From: Paracoccaceae bacterium
Lineage (GTDB): Bacteria > Pseudomonadota > Alphaproteobacteria > Rhodobacterales > Rhodobacteraceae
Assembly: GCA_007692585.1 (NCBI GenBank)
Contig: REBU01000078.1
Location: 33,461 to 97,460 of the forward strand
Length of the DNA stretch: 64,000 nucleotides
Direction: 5' to 3'
The position numbers and the translations under genes were made by a program. Position 1 is the first letter of the stretch, and every line of letters begins with the position of its first letter. Below the pieces are notes generated by a model. It ran no database searches, was not told the DNA's origin, and was given only the letters and a program-made list of their open reading frames with translations. Positions 10,585 through 20,923 of this stretch are shown one piece after another.

Positions 10585-12518
10585 AACGTACAGATCGCGA
10601 GAAGGAATTCAGTCGCCGCATCGTCAGTCGGCGGGCGCTCGTTCTTGGTGGGCTGCAACTGGGAGTTGCAGGCGCGCTCCTGTGGCGGCTGCGCGACATG
10701 CAACTGGAGCAATCCGAACAGTTTCGGCTGCTCGCGGAAGAGAATCGTATCAATCTGCGCCTGCTGCCGCCAACTCGGGGGCTGATCCTGGATCGCAGCG
10801 GAGTTTTGCTGGCGGGCAATGAACAGAATTATCGCGTCGTGATCAAGCGCGATGATGCGGGCGATATCGATCTGGTGCTCGCCCGGCTCGCCCGGCTGAT
10901 CACGCTGAGTGAGGACGAAATCGAACGTGCGCGCCGTGACATGTTGCGCAATCGCCCCTTCGTGCCTGTGACAGTGGCCGAGCGGCTCAGCTGGGAAGAA
11001 ATCAGCCGGGTGGCGTCCAATGCTCCTGCCCTGCCCGGCGTCACGCCAGAGATGGGCTTGTCGCGCAGCTACCCCTTACGCGATGACACAGCGCATGTGG
11101 TGGGCTATGTTGGCCCAGTCTCCGAACGTGATCTCGAGGCGCTCGAAACGCCCGACCCGGTGCTATTGATCCCGCGTTTCCAGATCGGCAAGATCGGTGT
11201 CGAGCGTCTGGCCGAGGATAGGCTTCGCGGGCGCGCGGGCTCGCAACGTGTCGAGGTCAATGCTGTGGGCCGGGTGATGCGCGAACTCGATCGGGTCGAG
11301 GGGACGCCTGGTGCGAATGTCCATCTGACCATTGATGCCACCTTGCAGAACTACGCGCTCGAGCGTCTGCACGGGCATAGCGCCGCTGCGGTGGTGATGG
11401 ACACGACCAATGGCGATATCCTCGCGCTGGCCTCTGCGCCGAGTTTCGACCCCAATCTTTTCGTGCGCGGGATATCGCGGGCAAATTACAGCGAATTGCT
11501 GGAAAACAACTACCGTCCGCTTGTCAACAAGACGGTACAGGGGATGTATCCGCCCGGATCAACCTTCAAGATGGTCACGGCTCTTGCCGCGCTGGACGCG
11601 GGCGTGACGGACGGGCGCGAAACTGTGTTCTGTCCCGGCCATATGGATGTGTCGGGCCACAGGTTCCATTGCTGGAAGCGCGGCGGGCATGGGCGCGTGG
11701 GGCTGGTGTCAGCATTGTCCGAAAGCTGTGACGTTTATTTTTATGAAATGTCGCAGCGCTGTGGGATCGACAGAATCAATGCCATGTCCACCCGGCTGGG
11801 CTTGGGCATCCGCTACGATCTGCCGATCACGTCTGTCGCAGGGGGGCTCAACCCCACGCGGGAATGGAAACGCGCAAATCGCAATGCGGAATGGCAGGTG
11901 GGCGACACGATCAATGCGTCCATCGGTCAGGGTTTCGTGCTGTCCACACCTCTGCAACTGGCCGTAATGACTGCGCGGCTGGCCTCGAATACTGCCGTTC
12001 TGCCCCGGCTGATTCGCGATCCGCTGGAGCGCGGTGACACGCGCGCTGCCAGTCTCGAGCTGCGGCCCGAATGGCTGCGGATGATCCGCCAGGGCATGGA
12101 TCAGACGGTCAATGACCGACGCGGCACGGCCTATTCCTCGCGCGTGGTTGCTGATGGCCAGCGCATGGCGGGCAAGACCGGAACGAGTCAGGTGTTCTCG
12201 ATCAGCCGCGCCGAGCGGGATGCCGGGATACGTCGGCAACAGGATCTGCCCTGGAACCGGCGCAACCACGCGCTGTTCGTCAATTATGCGCCCTTCGACG
12301 CGCCGCGCATTGCCGTGTCGGTGGTGGTCGAGCATGGCATGGGCGGGTCGTCCACGGCCGCCCCCATCGGCCGCGACATCATGCTCGCAGCGCTCAATGA
12401 CGGCCGCCCGCCACTCGCGGCCTATCCCGCGCCGCAACGCAACCGCGTGCAATATGAGCAGCAGGAACTCGAAGAACGTCTGCGCCGCCCTGAAGACATG
12501 CGGATAAGCCGCGCATGA
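10581..12518 (+). CDS. mrdA: Penicillin-binding protein 2 (peptidoglycan transpeptidase)
   Basis: LPPTRGLILDRSG, STFKMV and KTGTSQ motifs; GTG start overlapping the mreD stop. Confidence 0.95.
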   Translation: MKRTDREKEFSRRIVSRRALVLGGLQLGVAGALLWRLRDMQLEQSEQFRLLAEENRINLRLLPPTRGLILDRSGVLLAGNEQNYRVVIKRDDAGDIDLVLARLARLITLSEDEIERARRDMLRNRPFVPVTVAERLSWEEISRVASNAPALPGVTPEMGLSRSYPLRDDTAHVVGYVGPVSERDLEALETPDPVLLIPRFQIGKIGVERLAEDRLRGRAGSQRVEVNAVGRVMRELDRVEGTPGANVHLTIDATLQNYALERLHGHSAAAVVMDTTNGDILALASAPSFDPNLFVRGISRANYSELLENNYRPLVNKTVQGMYPPGSTFKMVTALAALDAGVTDGRETVFCPGHMDVSGHRFHCWKRGGHGRVGLVSALSESCDVYFYEMSQRCGIDRINAMSTRLGLGIRYDLPITSVAGGLNPTREWKRANRNAEWQVGDTINASIGQGFVLSTPLQLAVMTARLASNTAVLPRLIRDPLERGDTRAASLELRPEWLRMIRQGMDQTVNDRRGTAYSSRVVADGQRMAGKTGTSQVFSISRAERDAGIRRQQDLPWNRRNHALFVNYAPFDAPRIAVSVVVEHGMGGSSTAAPIGRDIMLAALNDGRPPLAAYPAPQRNRVQYEQQELEERLRRPEDMRISRA

Positions 12519-13663
12519 GCTATCTGGAATATAACACCCGGCAGATGCCTGCGGGGCTGCGCAAGGTGCTGTATCTCAACTGGCCGCTGATTGTGCTTTT
12601 GATCCTTGTGGCCGGATACGGATTTGTAATGCTCTATTCCGTGGCAGGCGGCAGGCTGACGCCTTGGGCCGAACCCCAGATCAAGCGTTTCGGCGCAGGG
12701 CTGGTGATCATGTTCATCGTGGCCTTCATGCCCTTGTGGTTCTGGCGCTCGATCGCGGGACTGAGCTATGTCGTTGCGCTTCTGCTGCTTCTGGGCGTCG
12801 AATTCTTCGGCACGGTTGGCATGGGTGCGAAGCGATGGCTGGTCTTCGGGCCTGTGCGCATCCAGCCCTCAGAACTGGCCAAGATCACCACGGTTCTGGC
12901 GCTGGCGGCCTATTATGACTGGCTCGATCTGAAGAAAGTCTCGCACCCGCTCTGGGTGCTGCTGGGCGTGCTGATTGCATTGATCCCGGCCCTTCTGGTG
13001 CTGCGCCAACCCGATCTGGGCACTGCGTTGCTGCTGGCGCTGGGCGGCGGCGTGGTTATTTTCGCCGCCGGCGTCCATTGGGGGTATTTCGCCGCACTGA
13101 TCGCCAGTGCTGTGGGGATGGTCACGCTCGTGCTGCAATCGCGCGGGACCGAGTGGCAATTGCTCAAGGATTATCAGTATCGCCGCATCGATGCCTTTCT
13201 GGACCCGACAATCGATCCTTTGGGGGCAGGTTATCACATCAATCAGGCAATGATCGCGCTTGGATCCGGGGGCTGGTCGGGCCGCGGTTTCATGGAAGGC
13301 ACGCAAGCACGGCTGAACTTCCTGCCCGAGAAACATACCGATTTCATCTTCACGACCCTCGCCGAAGAGTTCGGCTTTGTCGGAGCCTCTTCTCTGCTGC
13401 TGCTCTACATGATGATCGTGGCGGTCTGTCTGCTGACCGCGATGCGCACCACGAACCGGTTCGGCGCACTTCTGGTGATGGGGGTCATCGGCATGTTCTT
13501 CCTCTATTTCTCCGTGAATATGGCGATGGTGATGGGGCTCGCGCCGGTTGTCGGTGTGCCTTTGCCGCTGGTCTCTTATGGCGGGTCTGCAATGATCGTC
13601 CTGATGGTTGGCTTTGGGCTGGTCCATTCGGCCCATATCCACCGCGCGCGGCTGCCCTCATGA
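12515..13663 (+). CDS. rodA: Rod shape-determining protein RodA (SEDS glycosyltransferase)
   Basis: SEDS-family TM protein; HTDFIFTTLAEEFGFVG, LPLVSYGGSAMIVLM; ATGA overlap with mrdA. Confidence 0.95.
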   Translation: MSYLEYNTRQMPAGLRKVLYLNWPLIVLLILVAGYGFVMLYSVAGGRLTPWAEPQIKRFGAGLVIMFIVAFMPLWFWRSIAGLSYVVALLLLLGVEFFGTVGMGAKRWLVFGPVRIQPSELAKITTVLALAAYYDWLDLKKVSHPLWVLLGVLIALIPALLVLRQPDLGTALLLALGGGVVIFAAGVHWGYFAALIASAVGMVTLVLQSRGTEWQLLKDYQYRRIDAFLDPTIDPLGAGYHINQAMIALGSGGWSGRGFMEGTQARLNFLPEKHTDFIFTTLAEEFGFVGASSLLLLYMMIVAVCLLTAMRTTNRFGALLVMGVIGMFFLYFSVNMAMVMGLAPVVGVPLPLVSYGGSAMIVLMVGFGLVHSAHIHRARLPS

Positions 13664-14592
13664 CACTGACATGTCTGTTCTCAGCCGGGCTTGACGCATT
13701 CGACGCCTATGCCGCGCCCTTACGCGACGCGCTGGGCCGCGCGGGGCTGGACGCGCAGATCGTGACCGATGCGCCACCGGGAAGCGTGGATTACATCATC
13801 TATGCCCCGTCGGGCACGCTTGTTGATTTCACGCCCTATACGCGCTGCAAGGCGGTGCTGAGCCTTTGGGCCGGGGTCGAGCGGATCATTGGCAATCCGA
13901 CATTGACACAACCATTGGCGCGGATGGTTGATCCGGGTCTGACGCAAGGCATGATCGAATATGTCACCGGGCATGTGCTGCGCCATCATCTGGGCATGAA
14001 CGCGCATTTACGCGCGCGCCCCGGTGACTGGCACCCCGTCGAGCCGCCTCTGGCAGAAGAGCGGGTTGTGGGGTTTCTGGGACTGGGCGTCTTGGGGACA
14101 AGCTGTGCGCAGGCGCTGTGCGGCCTCGGGTTTCAGGTTATTGGCTGGTCGGCATCGCCAAAGACATTGCCCGGCATTCAGTGTGATTCTGGCGCGGATG
14201 GGTTGAAGACCGTCCTGCAACAGTCTGAAATCCTTGTCACGCTGCTGCCACATACGGCACAGACGGAAGCCCTGCTGGACGCCACGCGGCTGCAACAGAT
14301 GCGGCGCGGTGCGGTCCTGATCAATCCTGGACGAGGTGCCCTGATCGATGATGACGCCCTGCTCGCCGCACTGGATCAGGGCCTGATCGCCCATGCGACG
14401 CTGGACGTGTTTCGCACCGAACCGCTGCCAGAAACGCATCCGTTCTGGCATCATCCGCAGGTCACGGTTACACCGCATATCGCGGCGACCACCCGCCCGG
14501 CGAGTGCTGCGCGCCGCATCGTGGAAAATATCGCGAGGGTTGAACGCGGCGAAACTCTGCTCAATGAAGTGTCTCGCACAAACGGTTATTGA
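13660..14592 (+). CDS. Glyoxylate/hydroxypyruvate reductase A-like D-2-hydroxyacid dehydrogenase
   Basis: VVGFLGLGVLGTSCAQALCGLGFQVIGWS, GAVLINPGRGALIDDDALLAALDQG, TLDVFRTEPLPETHPFW. Confidence 0.9.
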   Translation: MTLTCLFSAGLDAFDAYAAPLRDALGRAGLDAQIVTDAPPGSVDYIIYAPSGTLVDFTPYTRCKAVLSLWAGVERIIGNPTLTQPLARMVDPGLTQGMIEYVTGHVLRHHLGMNAHLRARPGDWHPVEPPLAEERVVGFLGLGVLGTSCAQALCGLGFQVIGWSASPKTLPGIQCDSGADGLKTVLQQSEILVTLLPHTAQTEALLDATRLQQMRRGAVLINPGRGALIDDDALLAALDQGLIAHATLDVFRTEPLPETHPFWHHPQVTVTPHIAATTRPASAARRIVENIARVERGETLLNEVSRTNGY

Positions 14593-14784
14593 CCCTTGAG
14601 AAAACCCGCGACACTCTGACGCAAGTGTTGACGTTTTGGAAACAGTTTGGGTCTAGGCTCTGGCCATGACCGGACCATGCTCATCGGGATCGCGGCTGAA
14701 AAGCTGCATGCAAAGCGATGCGGACGCGCGATGTTCTCGCATGCGCAGCTTTGCAAGGGTTCACCTGCACAGGGGCCTAGACCG

Positions 14785-15306
14785 ATGAGGTGGGGGCAGT
14801 TGGGCATTGCCATTTTTCTGACGTTGACGGGGCTGATGATCATCAGTTCACAGACGGATCATTGCGCTCGCGACACAGGGTTTTGTCAGCCCGGTCCTGC
14901 GCACCGCGAAGGGCAGGACGCCCCGCTCACTGCATCGCTCGCCTCAGCAGACGCGCAGCGCCATATACAAAGCCCCCCGCCGCGGGCAGTTCTTGGGCAC
15001 GCATTCGCGCCACTGCCACTGAGCTTCGAGCAAGGGACCACACGAAATTTCGTGCTGCCGCCAGGGCAATCCATGCTCGACATGGCGACATTGACCGGAC
15101 GTATTTCAGTTGATCATCTGTCGCTGATCGCCGTGGTCACGCAAGACGGGCTGCGCCACGCGCTGGTGCGCCTGCCGGACGGGCGCATCCTGCGACTGTC
15201 GCAAGGCGACGCACTCGACGGTGGCATTGTTGCCGCCATCAGCGACGAGGCTCTCTTTCTGATCGGCCCGGATATGACGACCTGGGCGCTGGTTCTGGGG
15301 GGCTGA
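14785..15306 (+). CDS. Membrane-anchored protein with GspC/PilP-like C-terminal (HR-type) domain
   Basis: N-terminal TM (LGIAIFLTLTGLMIISS); C-terminus LSLIAVVTQDGLRHALVRLPDGRILRLSQGDALDGGIVAAI resembles the C-terminus of the 26727..29591 protein. Confidence 0.6.
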   Translation: MRWGQLGIAIFLTLTGLMIISSQTDHCARDTGFCQPGPAHREGQDAPLTASLASADAQRHIQSPPPRAVLGHAFAPLPLSFEQGTTRNFVLPPGQSMLDMATLTGRISVDHLSLIAVVTQDGLRHALVRLPDGRILRLSQGDALDGGIVAAISDEALFLIGPDMTTWALVLGG

Positions 15307-15469
15307 CGCGGATCAATTGGGCCCGGTGCGGACCAAACCGCACGCGACGCACAGGCGGCAACAGCAACTGAAGCTGACATCGGCGGCAAGCTCGGCTGAC
15401 GGCGGGCAAAACCCTTGGCGTCGCGACAGGACTTCGTGTTACCCCCGGCTTCGGATCAAGGCGGGGGCT

Positions 15470-16705
15470 GTGGTGGAAAAATCTTGCGAGATTGCCGTGA
15501 TCGGGGCGGGCATCATCGGCTTGAGCTGCGCCTTGCGCCTCGCGCGAGACGGGCATGAGGTGACATTGATCGCGCCGGAAGACGACGAAACTGGCGCGTC
15601 CTATGGTAATGCCGGTGTGATCGCCGATTATGCCGTGCTCCCTGTCGGCACCCCAGCCGTTCTGCGCAATCTGCCCGCGCTGCTGTTTGACCGTGACAGC
15701 CCGCTGTCGCTGCGCCCGTCCATCGCCATCGCCCCGTGGTTGCTACGATTCGCGCGTGAGTCGCTGCCGCGACGGGCGGCTGAAAATGCGCGTGCCATCG
15801 CTGCATTGACCGCGTGTGCGGCCCCAAGCTGGCGCGAATTCGCAGATGAGATCGCCGCCACGACCATCCTCAAGCCGCTCGGATCGCTGTATCTGTTGGA
15901 GACCGAAGCCGACCGCCGTGCCGCAACGCTGGAACCCTATCATGCCCATGGCGTCGAAGCGGAACTGATTGATCGTGACATGCTGGGACAGCTGCAACCT
16001 GGCCTGCCTGATGATCGCGGCCTGGGTGCTGTCTTTTTTCCACGCACAATCACAATTGATGATCCGTCAGAAATGATGCGCAGCTTGCGCCATGCGCTGG
16101 AATGCGCGCCGGTGACGCGCCTGAACGCCCGCGTCACAACACTCGTGCGCGAGGGGCGGAAAATGGCGTTGCACACTCAACAAGGCGTCTTAAACGCGGC
16201 CAAAGTGGTGCTGGCAGCAGGCGCGTGGTCGCGGGAACTGGCCGCGCAAATCGGCGACCGGGTGCCGCTGGATACGGAGCGCGGCTATCATCTGGAATAT
16301 GACAGCCCTGCCCCGCGCTTGCTGCGCCAGATGACCCCCGTCGCGCGAGGTTTCTATTTCTGCCCGATGGCTGGCCGCTTGCGCGTCGCGGGCACTGTCG
16401 AGCTTGGCGGGCGCGACCGCCCCGCGTCGCCGCGAAGATGGAAGATGCTCGAGCGCGGCGCGCGTGCAATTTTGCCCGATCTGCCCACACCGGACAGGCG
16501 CTGGATGGGGTGCCGCCCGTCACTCCCCGACTCGCGCCCGGTCATCGGCCCGTCAGCGACTGCTGGCGCGCAGGTGATCCATGCTTTCGGCCATGGGCAT
16601 CTCGGCCTGACCCTTGCGCCGCTGACCGCACGGCTGGTCGCGGCCCTGATCGCCGAAAAAGCCCCCGAGGTGGATCTCGCGCCCTACCGCGCCAACCGCT
16701 TCTGA
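15470..16705 (+). CDS. FAD-dependent oxidoreductase (DadA-like D-amino acid dehydrogenase family)
   Basis: IAVIGAGIIGLSCALRLARDGHEVTLI dinucleotide-binding motif; HAFGHGHLGLTLAPLTARLVAALI C-terminus; GTG start at 15470 or 15473. Confidence 0.87.
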   Translation: MVEKSCEIAVIGAGIIGLSCALRLARDGHEVTLIAPEDDETGASYGNAGVIADYAVLPVGTPAVLRNLPALLFDRDSPLSLRPSIAIAPWLLRFARESLPRRAAENARAIAALTACAAPSWREFADEIAATTILKPLGSLYLLETEADRRAATLEPYHAHGVEAELIDRDMLGQLQPGLPDDRGLGAVFFPRTITIDDPSEMMRSLRHALECAPVTRLNARVTTLVREGRKMALHTQQGVLNAAKVVLAAGAWSRELAAQIGDRVPLDTERGYHLEYDSPAPRLLRQMTPVARGFYFCPMAGRLRVAGTVELGGRDRPASPRRWKMLERGARAILPDLPTPDRRWMGCRPSLPDSRPVIGPSATAGAQVIHAFGHGHLGLTLAPLTARLVAALIAEKAPEVDLAPYRANRF

Positions 16706-17487
16706 ACCAGGGTCGCCCCGATCGTAGCAAAAAGGAAAATCACCGCCGCGACCACGACGATCGAAGGGCCGGAGGGCGTGTCCTGCAAGAGCGACAGCTG
16801 CAGCCCGCCGACGACCGAGACAACACCGATCACGACTGCGAAAACGGCCATCGCTTCGGGTCCGCGCGCCAGATTGCGCGCGGCCGCCGCCGGGATGATC
16901 AGCAGCGCCGCGATCAGCAATGCGCCCACGATCTTCAACGCCACAGCGACCACAATCGCCAGCGCCAAGGTCAGCACCATGCGTTCCCGCGCCGGATTGA
17001 TTCCGGCTGCATGCGCCAGATCCTCGCTCAGCGTGGCGGTCAGCAACGCCTGCCAGCGCCAGAGCATCAGCCCCAGAACCAGCGCGGACCCGGCCGCAAT
17101 GACGCCCAGATCGAAGCGCGAGACCGCAAGGATATCGCCAAACAAATAGGCCGTCAGATCGACCCGCACCGCAGGCAGAAATGACACGGCGACAAGCCCA
17201 AAGGCCAGCGCCGAATGCGCAAGCACACCCAGCGTCGTGTCCATCGCCCAGCCCCGCCCCGCGAGCGTCGCGACGATCATCGCCATGACGAGTGCCACAA
17301 CCATCGTGCCGATAAAGATGCTGATCTGAAATGCCAGCGCGAGCGCAACCCCCAGAATGGCCGCATGCGCAGTTGCATCTCCGAAATAGGCCATGCGCCG
17401 CCAGACCACGAAACAGCCCAGCGGCCCGGTCGCGCAGGCAACGGCCACGCCGGCAAGCGTCGCGCGGATCATGAAATCGTCAAGCAT
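16684..17487 (-). CDS. znuB: Zinc ABC transporter permease
   Basis: ABC-3 family TM protein (LACA..GPLGCFVVWRRMAYFGDATAHAAILGVAL), overlaps znuC. Confidence 0.92.
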   Translation of the reverse strand: MLDDFMIRATLAGVAVACATGPLGCFVVWRRMAYFGDATAHAAILGVALALAFQISIFIGTMVVALVMAMIVATLAGRGWAMDTTLGVLAHSALAFGLVAVSFLPAVRVDLTAYLFGDILAVSRFDLGVIAAGSALVLGLMLWRWQALLTATLSEDLAHAAGINPARERMVLTLALAIVVAVALKIVGALLIAALLIIPAAAARNLARGPEAMAVFAVVIGVVSVVGGLQLSLLQDTPSGPSIVVVAAVIFLFATIGATLVQKRLAR

Positions 17488-18235
17488 TATCAACCTTCTC
17501 CGGCACAGGGGCATGTCTGCATTCCGCACCATGTGCGTGGTCATGGCTATGCTGATAGAGCGCCAGCGCCCCGCCTGTGCCCAGCCCGAAAAGCGCGCGA
17601 TATTCAGGCGCATCGCGCACCACCTGCGGCGCGCCTTCGCAGCAGATATGCCCGTTGATGCAGATCACTCTGTCTGAGGCCGACATCACCACATGCAGAT
17701 CATGGCTGACCGACAGCACCGCGCAGCCCAGCTCGGCGCGCATCTCGGCGATCAGGCGATAGAAGGCTGCAACACCGGGCTGGTCGAGCCCGGCCGTCGG
17801 CTCATCGAGCATCAGGATATCAGGACTGGCGAGCAACGCACGCGCCAACAGCACGCGCTGGAACTGTCCGCCTGAAAGTGTCGCCATATTTTGCCGTGCG
17901 ACATCTGGCACACCAACGCGGGCAAGCACAGCAGCAATCGCTGCGCGGCTTTGGCGGTGAGGCAGCGACAGAAAGCGCGCGACCGGCATCGGCAGGCCGG
18001 GATCGAGATGCAGGCGCTGTGGCAGATAGCCAATACGCAGCCCGGCGGCACGGGTGACATGACCCTGTGTCGGCACCACGACGCCCAGAAGCGCACGCAG
18101 GAAACTGGTCTTGCCTGAACCGTTCGGCCCCACAATGGTCACGATTTCCCCGCGCGCGATGGAGAAATCGATATCAAACAAAACCTGCCGCCCGCCATAG
18201 GCCACGGCCAGGCGCTCTGCGGAAATCAGGCTCAT
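17480..18235 (-). CDS. znuC: Zinc ABC transporter ATP-binding protein
   Basis: Walker A GPNGSGKTSFL, LSGGQFQRVLLARALL, LMLDEPTAGLD. Confidence 0.94.
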   Translation of the reverse strand: MSLISAERLAVAYGGRQVLFDIDFSIARGEIVTIVGPNGSGKTSFLRALLGVVVPTQGHVTRAAGLRIGYLPQRLHLDPGLPMPVARFLSLPHRQSRAAIAAVLARVGVPDVARQNMATLSGGQFQRVLLARALLASPDILMLDEPTAGLDQPGVAAFYRLIAEMRAELGCAVLSVSHDLHVVMSASDRVICINGHICCEGAPQVVRDAPEYRALFGLGTGGALALYQHSHDHAHGAECRHAPVPEKVDNA

Positions 18236-18729
18236 TCAGGCGCATCCTGACAGGCGCGACATTGGCCCACGGCCTCGATCGTGGCACGGTCAAGCTGGAA
18301 CCCTGCGGCCTGCGCAGCCTGATCCAGCGCCCGGCAGAGCAGATCGGCATCCGCTTCCGTAACGCTGTTGCATGTCTCGCAAATCAGGAAGGCCGCGCGA
18401 TGATCATGGTCCGGTTGCGCACAGGCCGTGAAGGCATTCAGCCGTCGAATGCGATGCGCAAGACCATGTTCGACAAGGAAATTCAATGCGCGGTACGCCA
18501 CAGGCGGCTGAGTTCCGTAGCCTTCGGCCGCAAGTTTTTCCAGCACCTCATAGGCCCCGAGCGCGCCATGTGCCTGCAGCAGGATTTCCAATGTGCGCCG
18601 CCGTACAGGCGTCAGGCGTGCGCCCTGCACGCGCGCGCGCGTCTCTGCGGTTTCGAGGATCGCGGCCATGCTGTCTGAGCCACTATGCGCGGCACAACAG
18701 AACCCGTCCTGATGCGTCGGTGACGTCAT
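18232..18729 (-). CDS. zur: Fur-family transcriptional regulator, Zur-like
   Basis: Fur-fold HTH (RLTPVRRRTLEILLQAHGALGAYEVLEKL), CETC and CRAC zinc-site cysteines; overlaps znuC and divergent from znuA. Confidence 0.9.
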   Translation of the reverse strand: MTSPTHQDGFCCAAHSGSDSMAAILETAETRARVQGARLTPVRRRTLEILLQAHGALGAYEVLEKLAAEGYGTQPPVAYRALNFLVEHGLAHRIRRLNAFTACAQPDHDHRAAFLICETCNSVTEADADLLCRALDQAAQAAGFQLDRATIEAVGQCRACQDAPE

Positions 18730-18744
18730 TCGCCCTTGCCTTTT

Positions 18745-18786
18745 GTGTTATTATATAACATGTCGATCACTTGTAATACCATAACA
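18745..18786. promoter_or_regulatory. Candidate Zur operator region with two related imperfect palindromes
   Basis: TGTTATTATATAACA (18746-18760) and TGTAATACCATAACA (18772-18786) in the AT-rich zur/znuA divergent intergenic region. Confidence 0.7.
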
Positions 18787-18799
18787 CACGGAGTTCACC

Positions 18800-19909
18800 A
18801 TGCGCTACTCATTCGCTCTGGCCTGCGCTATGTTGGCCACACCGCTCGCGGCTCAGGATACGCGGGTGGTAACTGATTTTCAGGTCACGCATTCTCTGGT
18901 CTCCATGGTCATGGGCGATACGGGCACGCTGGATTTGCTGCTCGACCAGGGTGGTGACCCGCATAGCTTCCAGTTGCGCCCCTCGCAAGCCCGCGCCTTG
19001 TCCGAGGCTGACGTGATCTTCTGGGTCGGGGCCGAGCTTGCACCATGGATGGCGCGCGCGTTGGAAGGCACCGAAGCACGCGGCCATTTGGTGACCTTGT
19101 TGCAAGCAGAGGGCGTTACACTTCAAGACTTTGCGCATGGCCATTCGCATGACGACCACGGCCATTCGAACGATGACCATGGCCACTCGCACGATCACGG
19201 CCCTTCCCATGACGACCATGGTCATTCCCACGGTCACGACCACTCGCATGACGACCACGGTCACGCCCACGATCATGACAATTCGCATGACGACCATGGG
19301 CACACCCACGATCGCGAGCACTCGCATGACGATCACGGTGACTCGCACGATCATGGCCAGGCGAATGAAGACCACGGTCACTCGTATGACGGAATCGATC
19401 CGCATGCCTGGTTGAATACCGAAAACGCCAAGGTCTGGCTCAATGTGATCGCTGCGGAACTCGGTGCGCATGACCCGGAGAATGCCGACACGTTCCGCGC
19501 CAACGCCGAGGCTGCGCAGGAACAGATCGCCGCACTTTCTGCGGAGTTGGAAGAAATCCTTGCGCCGGTCGGCGACACGGCGCTGGTCGTCTTTCATGAC
19601 GCCTATGGCTATCTCGCCACGCAATTTGGCCTGAATGTCGCGGGCACCATCGCGCTGGGAGATGCCGCAGCGCCCGGGGCGCAGCGGCTCAGTGAGTTGC
19701 GCGCGCAATTGCACGATAGCGGCGCGGTCTGTATCTTCCCCGAAGTCAATCACTCTGCACGTTTCGTCGATGTGGTGGTCGAAGGCACCGGTGTCCGGAT
19801 CGGGACCGAGCTGGACCCGGCGGGCGTGATGCTTGAGCCAGGGGCGGATCTCTACCCCACGCTCATGCGCAACCTGGCGCAGTCGATTGCCGATTGCGTC
19901 GCAGGCTGA
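18800..19909 (+). CDS. znuA: Zinc ABC transporter substrate-binding protein with His/Asp-rich loop
   Basis: Signal peptide, [35 protein letters not shown], long H/D-rich insert. Confidence 0.94.
   Translation: MRYSFALACAMLATPLAAQDTRVVTDFQVTHSLVSMVMGDTGTLDLLLDQGGDPHSFQLRPSQARALSEADVIFWVGAELAPWMARALEGTEARGHLVTLLQAEGVTLQDFAHGHSHDDHGHSNDDHGHSHDHGPSHDDHGHSHGHDHSHDDHGHAHDHDNSHDDHGHTHDREHSHDDHGDSHDHGQANEDHGHSYDGIDPHAWLNTENAKVWLNVIAAELGAHDPENADTFRANAEAAQEQIAALSAELEEILAPVGDTALVVFHDAYGYLATQFGLNVAGTIALGDAAAPGAQRLSELRAQLHDSGAVCIFPEVNHSARFVDVVVEGTGVRIGTELDPAGVMLEPGADLYPTLMRNLAQSIADCVAG
19131..19392 (+). repeat. In-frame tandem repeat encoding the His/Asp-rich metal loop of ZnuA
   Basis: Degenerate ~39-bp (13-codon) units such as [13 protein letters not shown] / [13 protein letters not shown] / [13 protein letters not shown]. 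Confidence 0.88.
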
Positions 19910-19969
19910 GGACTGGACGCGGCGGGCCGCACGGGTTAGGTCTTGGGCAGTGATCAAGAGGCCTGCGCA

Positions 19970-20923
19970 ATGACCGACCTGCCCCCCCTGACCCTCTATC
20001 TGGCTGCGCCGCGTGGCTTTTGTGCGGGTGTCGACCGCGCCATAAAGATCGTCGAGCTGGCGCTCGAAAAATGGGGCGCGCCTGTCTATGTGCGCCACGA
20101 GATCGTGCATAACAAATATGTCGTGGACGGGCTGCGCGCAAAGGGCGCGATATTCGTCGAAGAACTGGAGGATTGCCCGACCGACCGTCCGGTGATCTTC
20201 TCGGCCCATGGCGTGCCGAAATCCGTTCCTGCCGCGGCACAGGCGCGCCAGATGCTTTATGTTGACGCCACCTGCCCGCTGGTCAGCAAGGTCCATATCG
20301 AGGCCGAGCGCCACCATGCAAACGGCTTGCAGATGGTGATGATCGGTCATGCGGGCCACCCCGAGACTGTCGGCACGATGGGCCAATTGCCCGAAGGCGA
20401 AGTGCTGCTGGTCGAAACGGCGCAGGATGTGGCGGGGCTTTCGGTCCGCGATCCCGAAAAGCTCGCCTTCATCACCCAGACCACGCTCTCGGTGGATGAC
20501 ACTGCGGATATTGTGGCCGCGCTGAAGCTGCGCTTTCCAGCGATTGTCGGGCCGCATAAGGAAGACATCTGCTACGCCACGACCAACCGGCAGGAAGCGG
20601 TGAAGGCGATCGCGCCAAAGATTGACGCGCTCCTTGTGATCGGGGCGCCCAATTCGTCGAATTCCTTGCGGCTGGTCGAAGTCGGTCGCTCGCGCGGCTG
20701 CGCTTATGCACAGCTTGTGCAGCGCGCGACCGAAATTGACTGGCGCGCGCTGGAAGGGGTTGGCCGCGTCGGAATCACTGCCGGAGCCTCAGCCCCGGAG
20801 GCGTTGGTCAACGAGGTGGTCGACGCCTTCCGTGCGCGCTTCAGCGTCACAGTGGAGCTGGTCGAGACAGCCCAGGAACGGGTGGAGTTCAAGGTGCCGC
20901 GCGTATTGCGCGAACCTGCGTGA
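19970..20923 (+). CDS. ispH: 4-hydroxy-3-methylbut-2-enyl diphosphate reductase
   Basis: [69 protein letters not shown]. Confidence 0.97.
   Translation: MTDLPPLTLYLAAPRGFCAGVDRAIKIVELALEKWGAPVYVRHEIVHNKYVVDGLRAKGAIFVEELEDCPTDRPVIFSAHGVPKSVPAAAQARQMLYVDATCPLVSKVHIEAERHHANGLQMVMIGHAGHPETVGTMGQLPEGEVLLVETAQDVAGLSVRDPEKLAFITQTTLSVDDTADIVAALKLRFPAIVGPHKEDICYATTNRQEAVKAIAPKIDALLVIGAPNSSNSLRLVEVGRSRGCAYAQLVQRATEIDWRALEGVGRVGITAGASAPEALVNEVVDAFRARFSVTVELVETAQERVEFKVPRVLREPA

Noticed and set aside
19131-19392. Possible CRISPR-like or minisatellite array
   Set aside because: Units are degenerate, in frame, without unique spacers, and encode the known His-rich loop of ZnuA.
18809-20557. 582-aa minus-strand ORF across znuA and ispH
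   Set aside because: Antisense to two strongly supported genes. Its repetitive valine/methionine-rich stretch is the reverse reading of the His/Asp repeat. High-GC antisense artefact.
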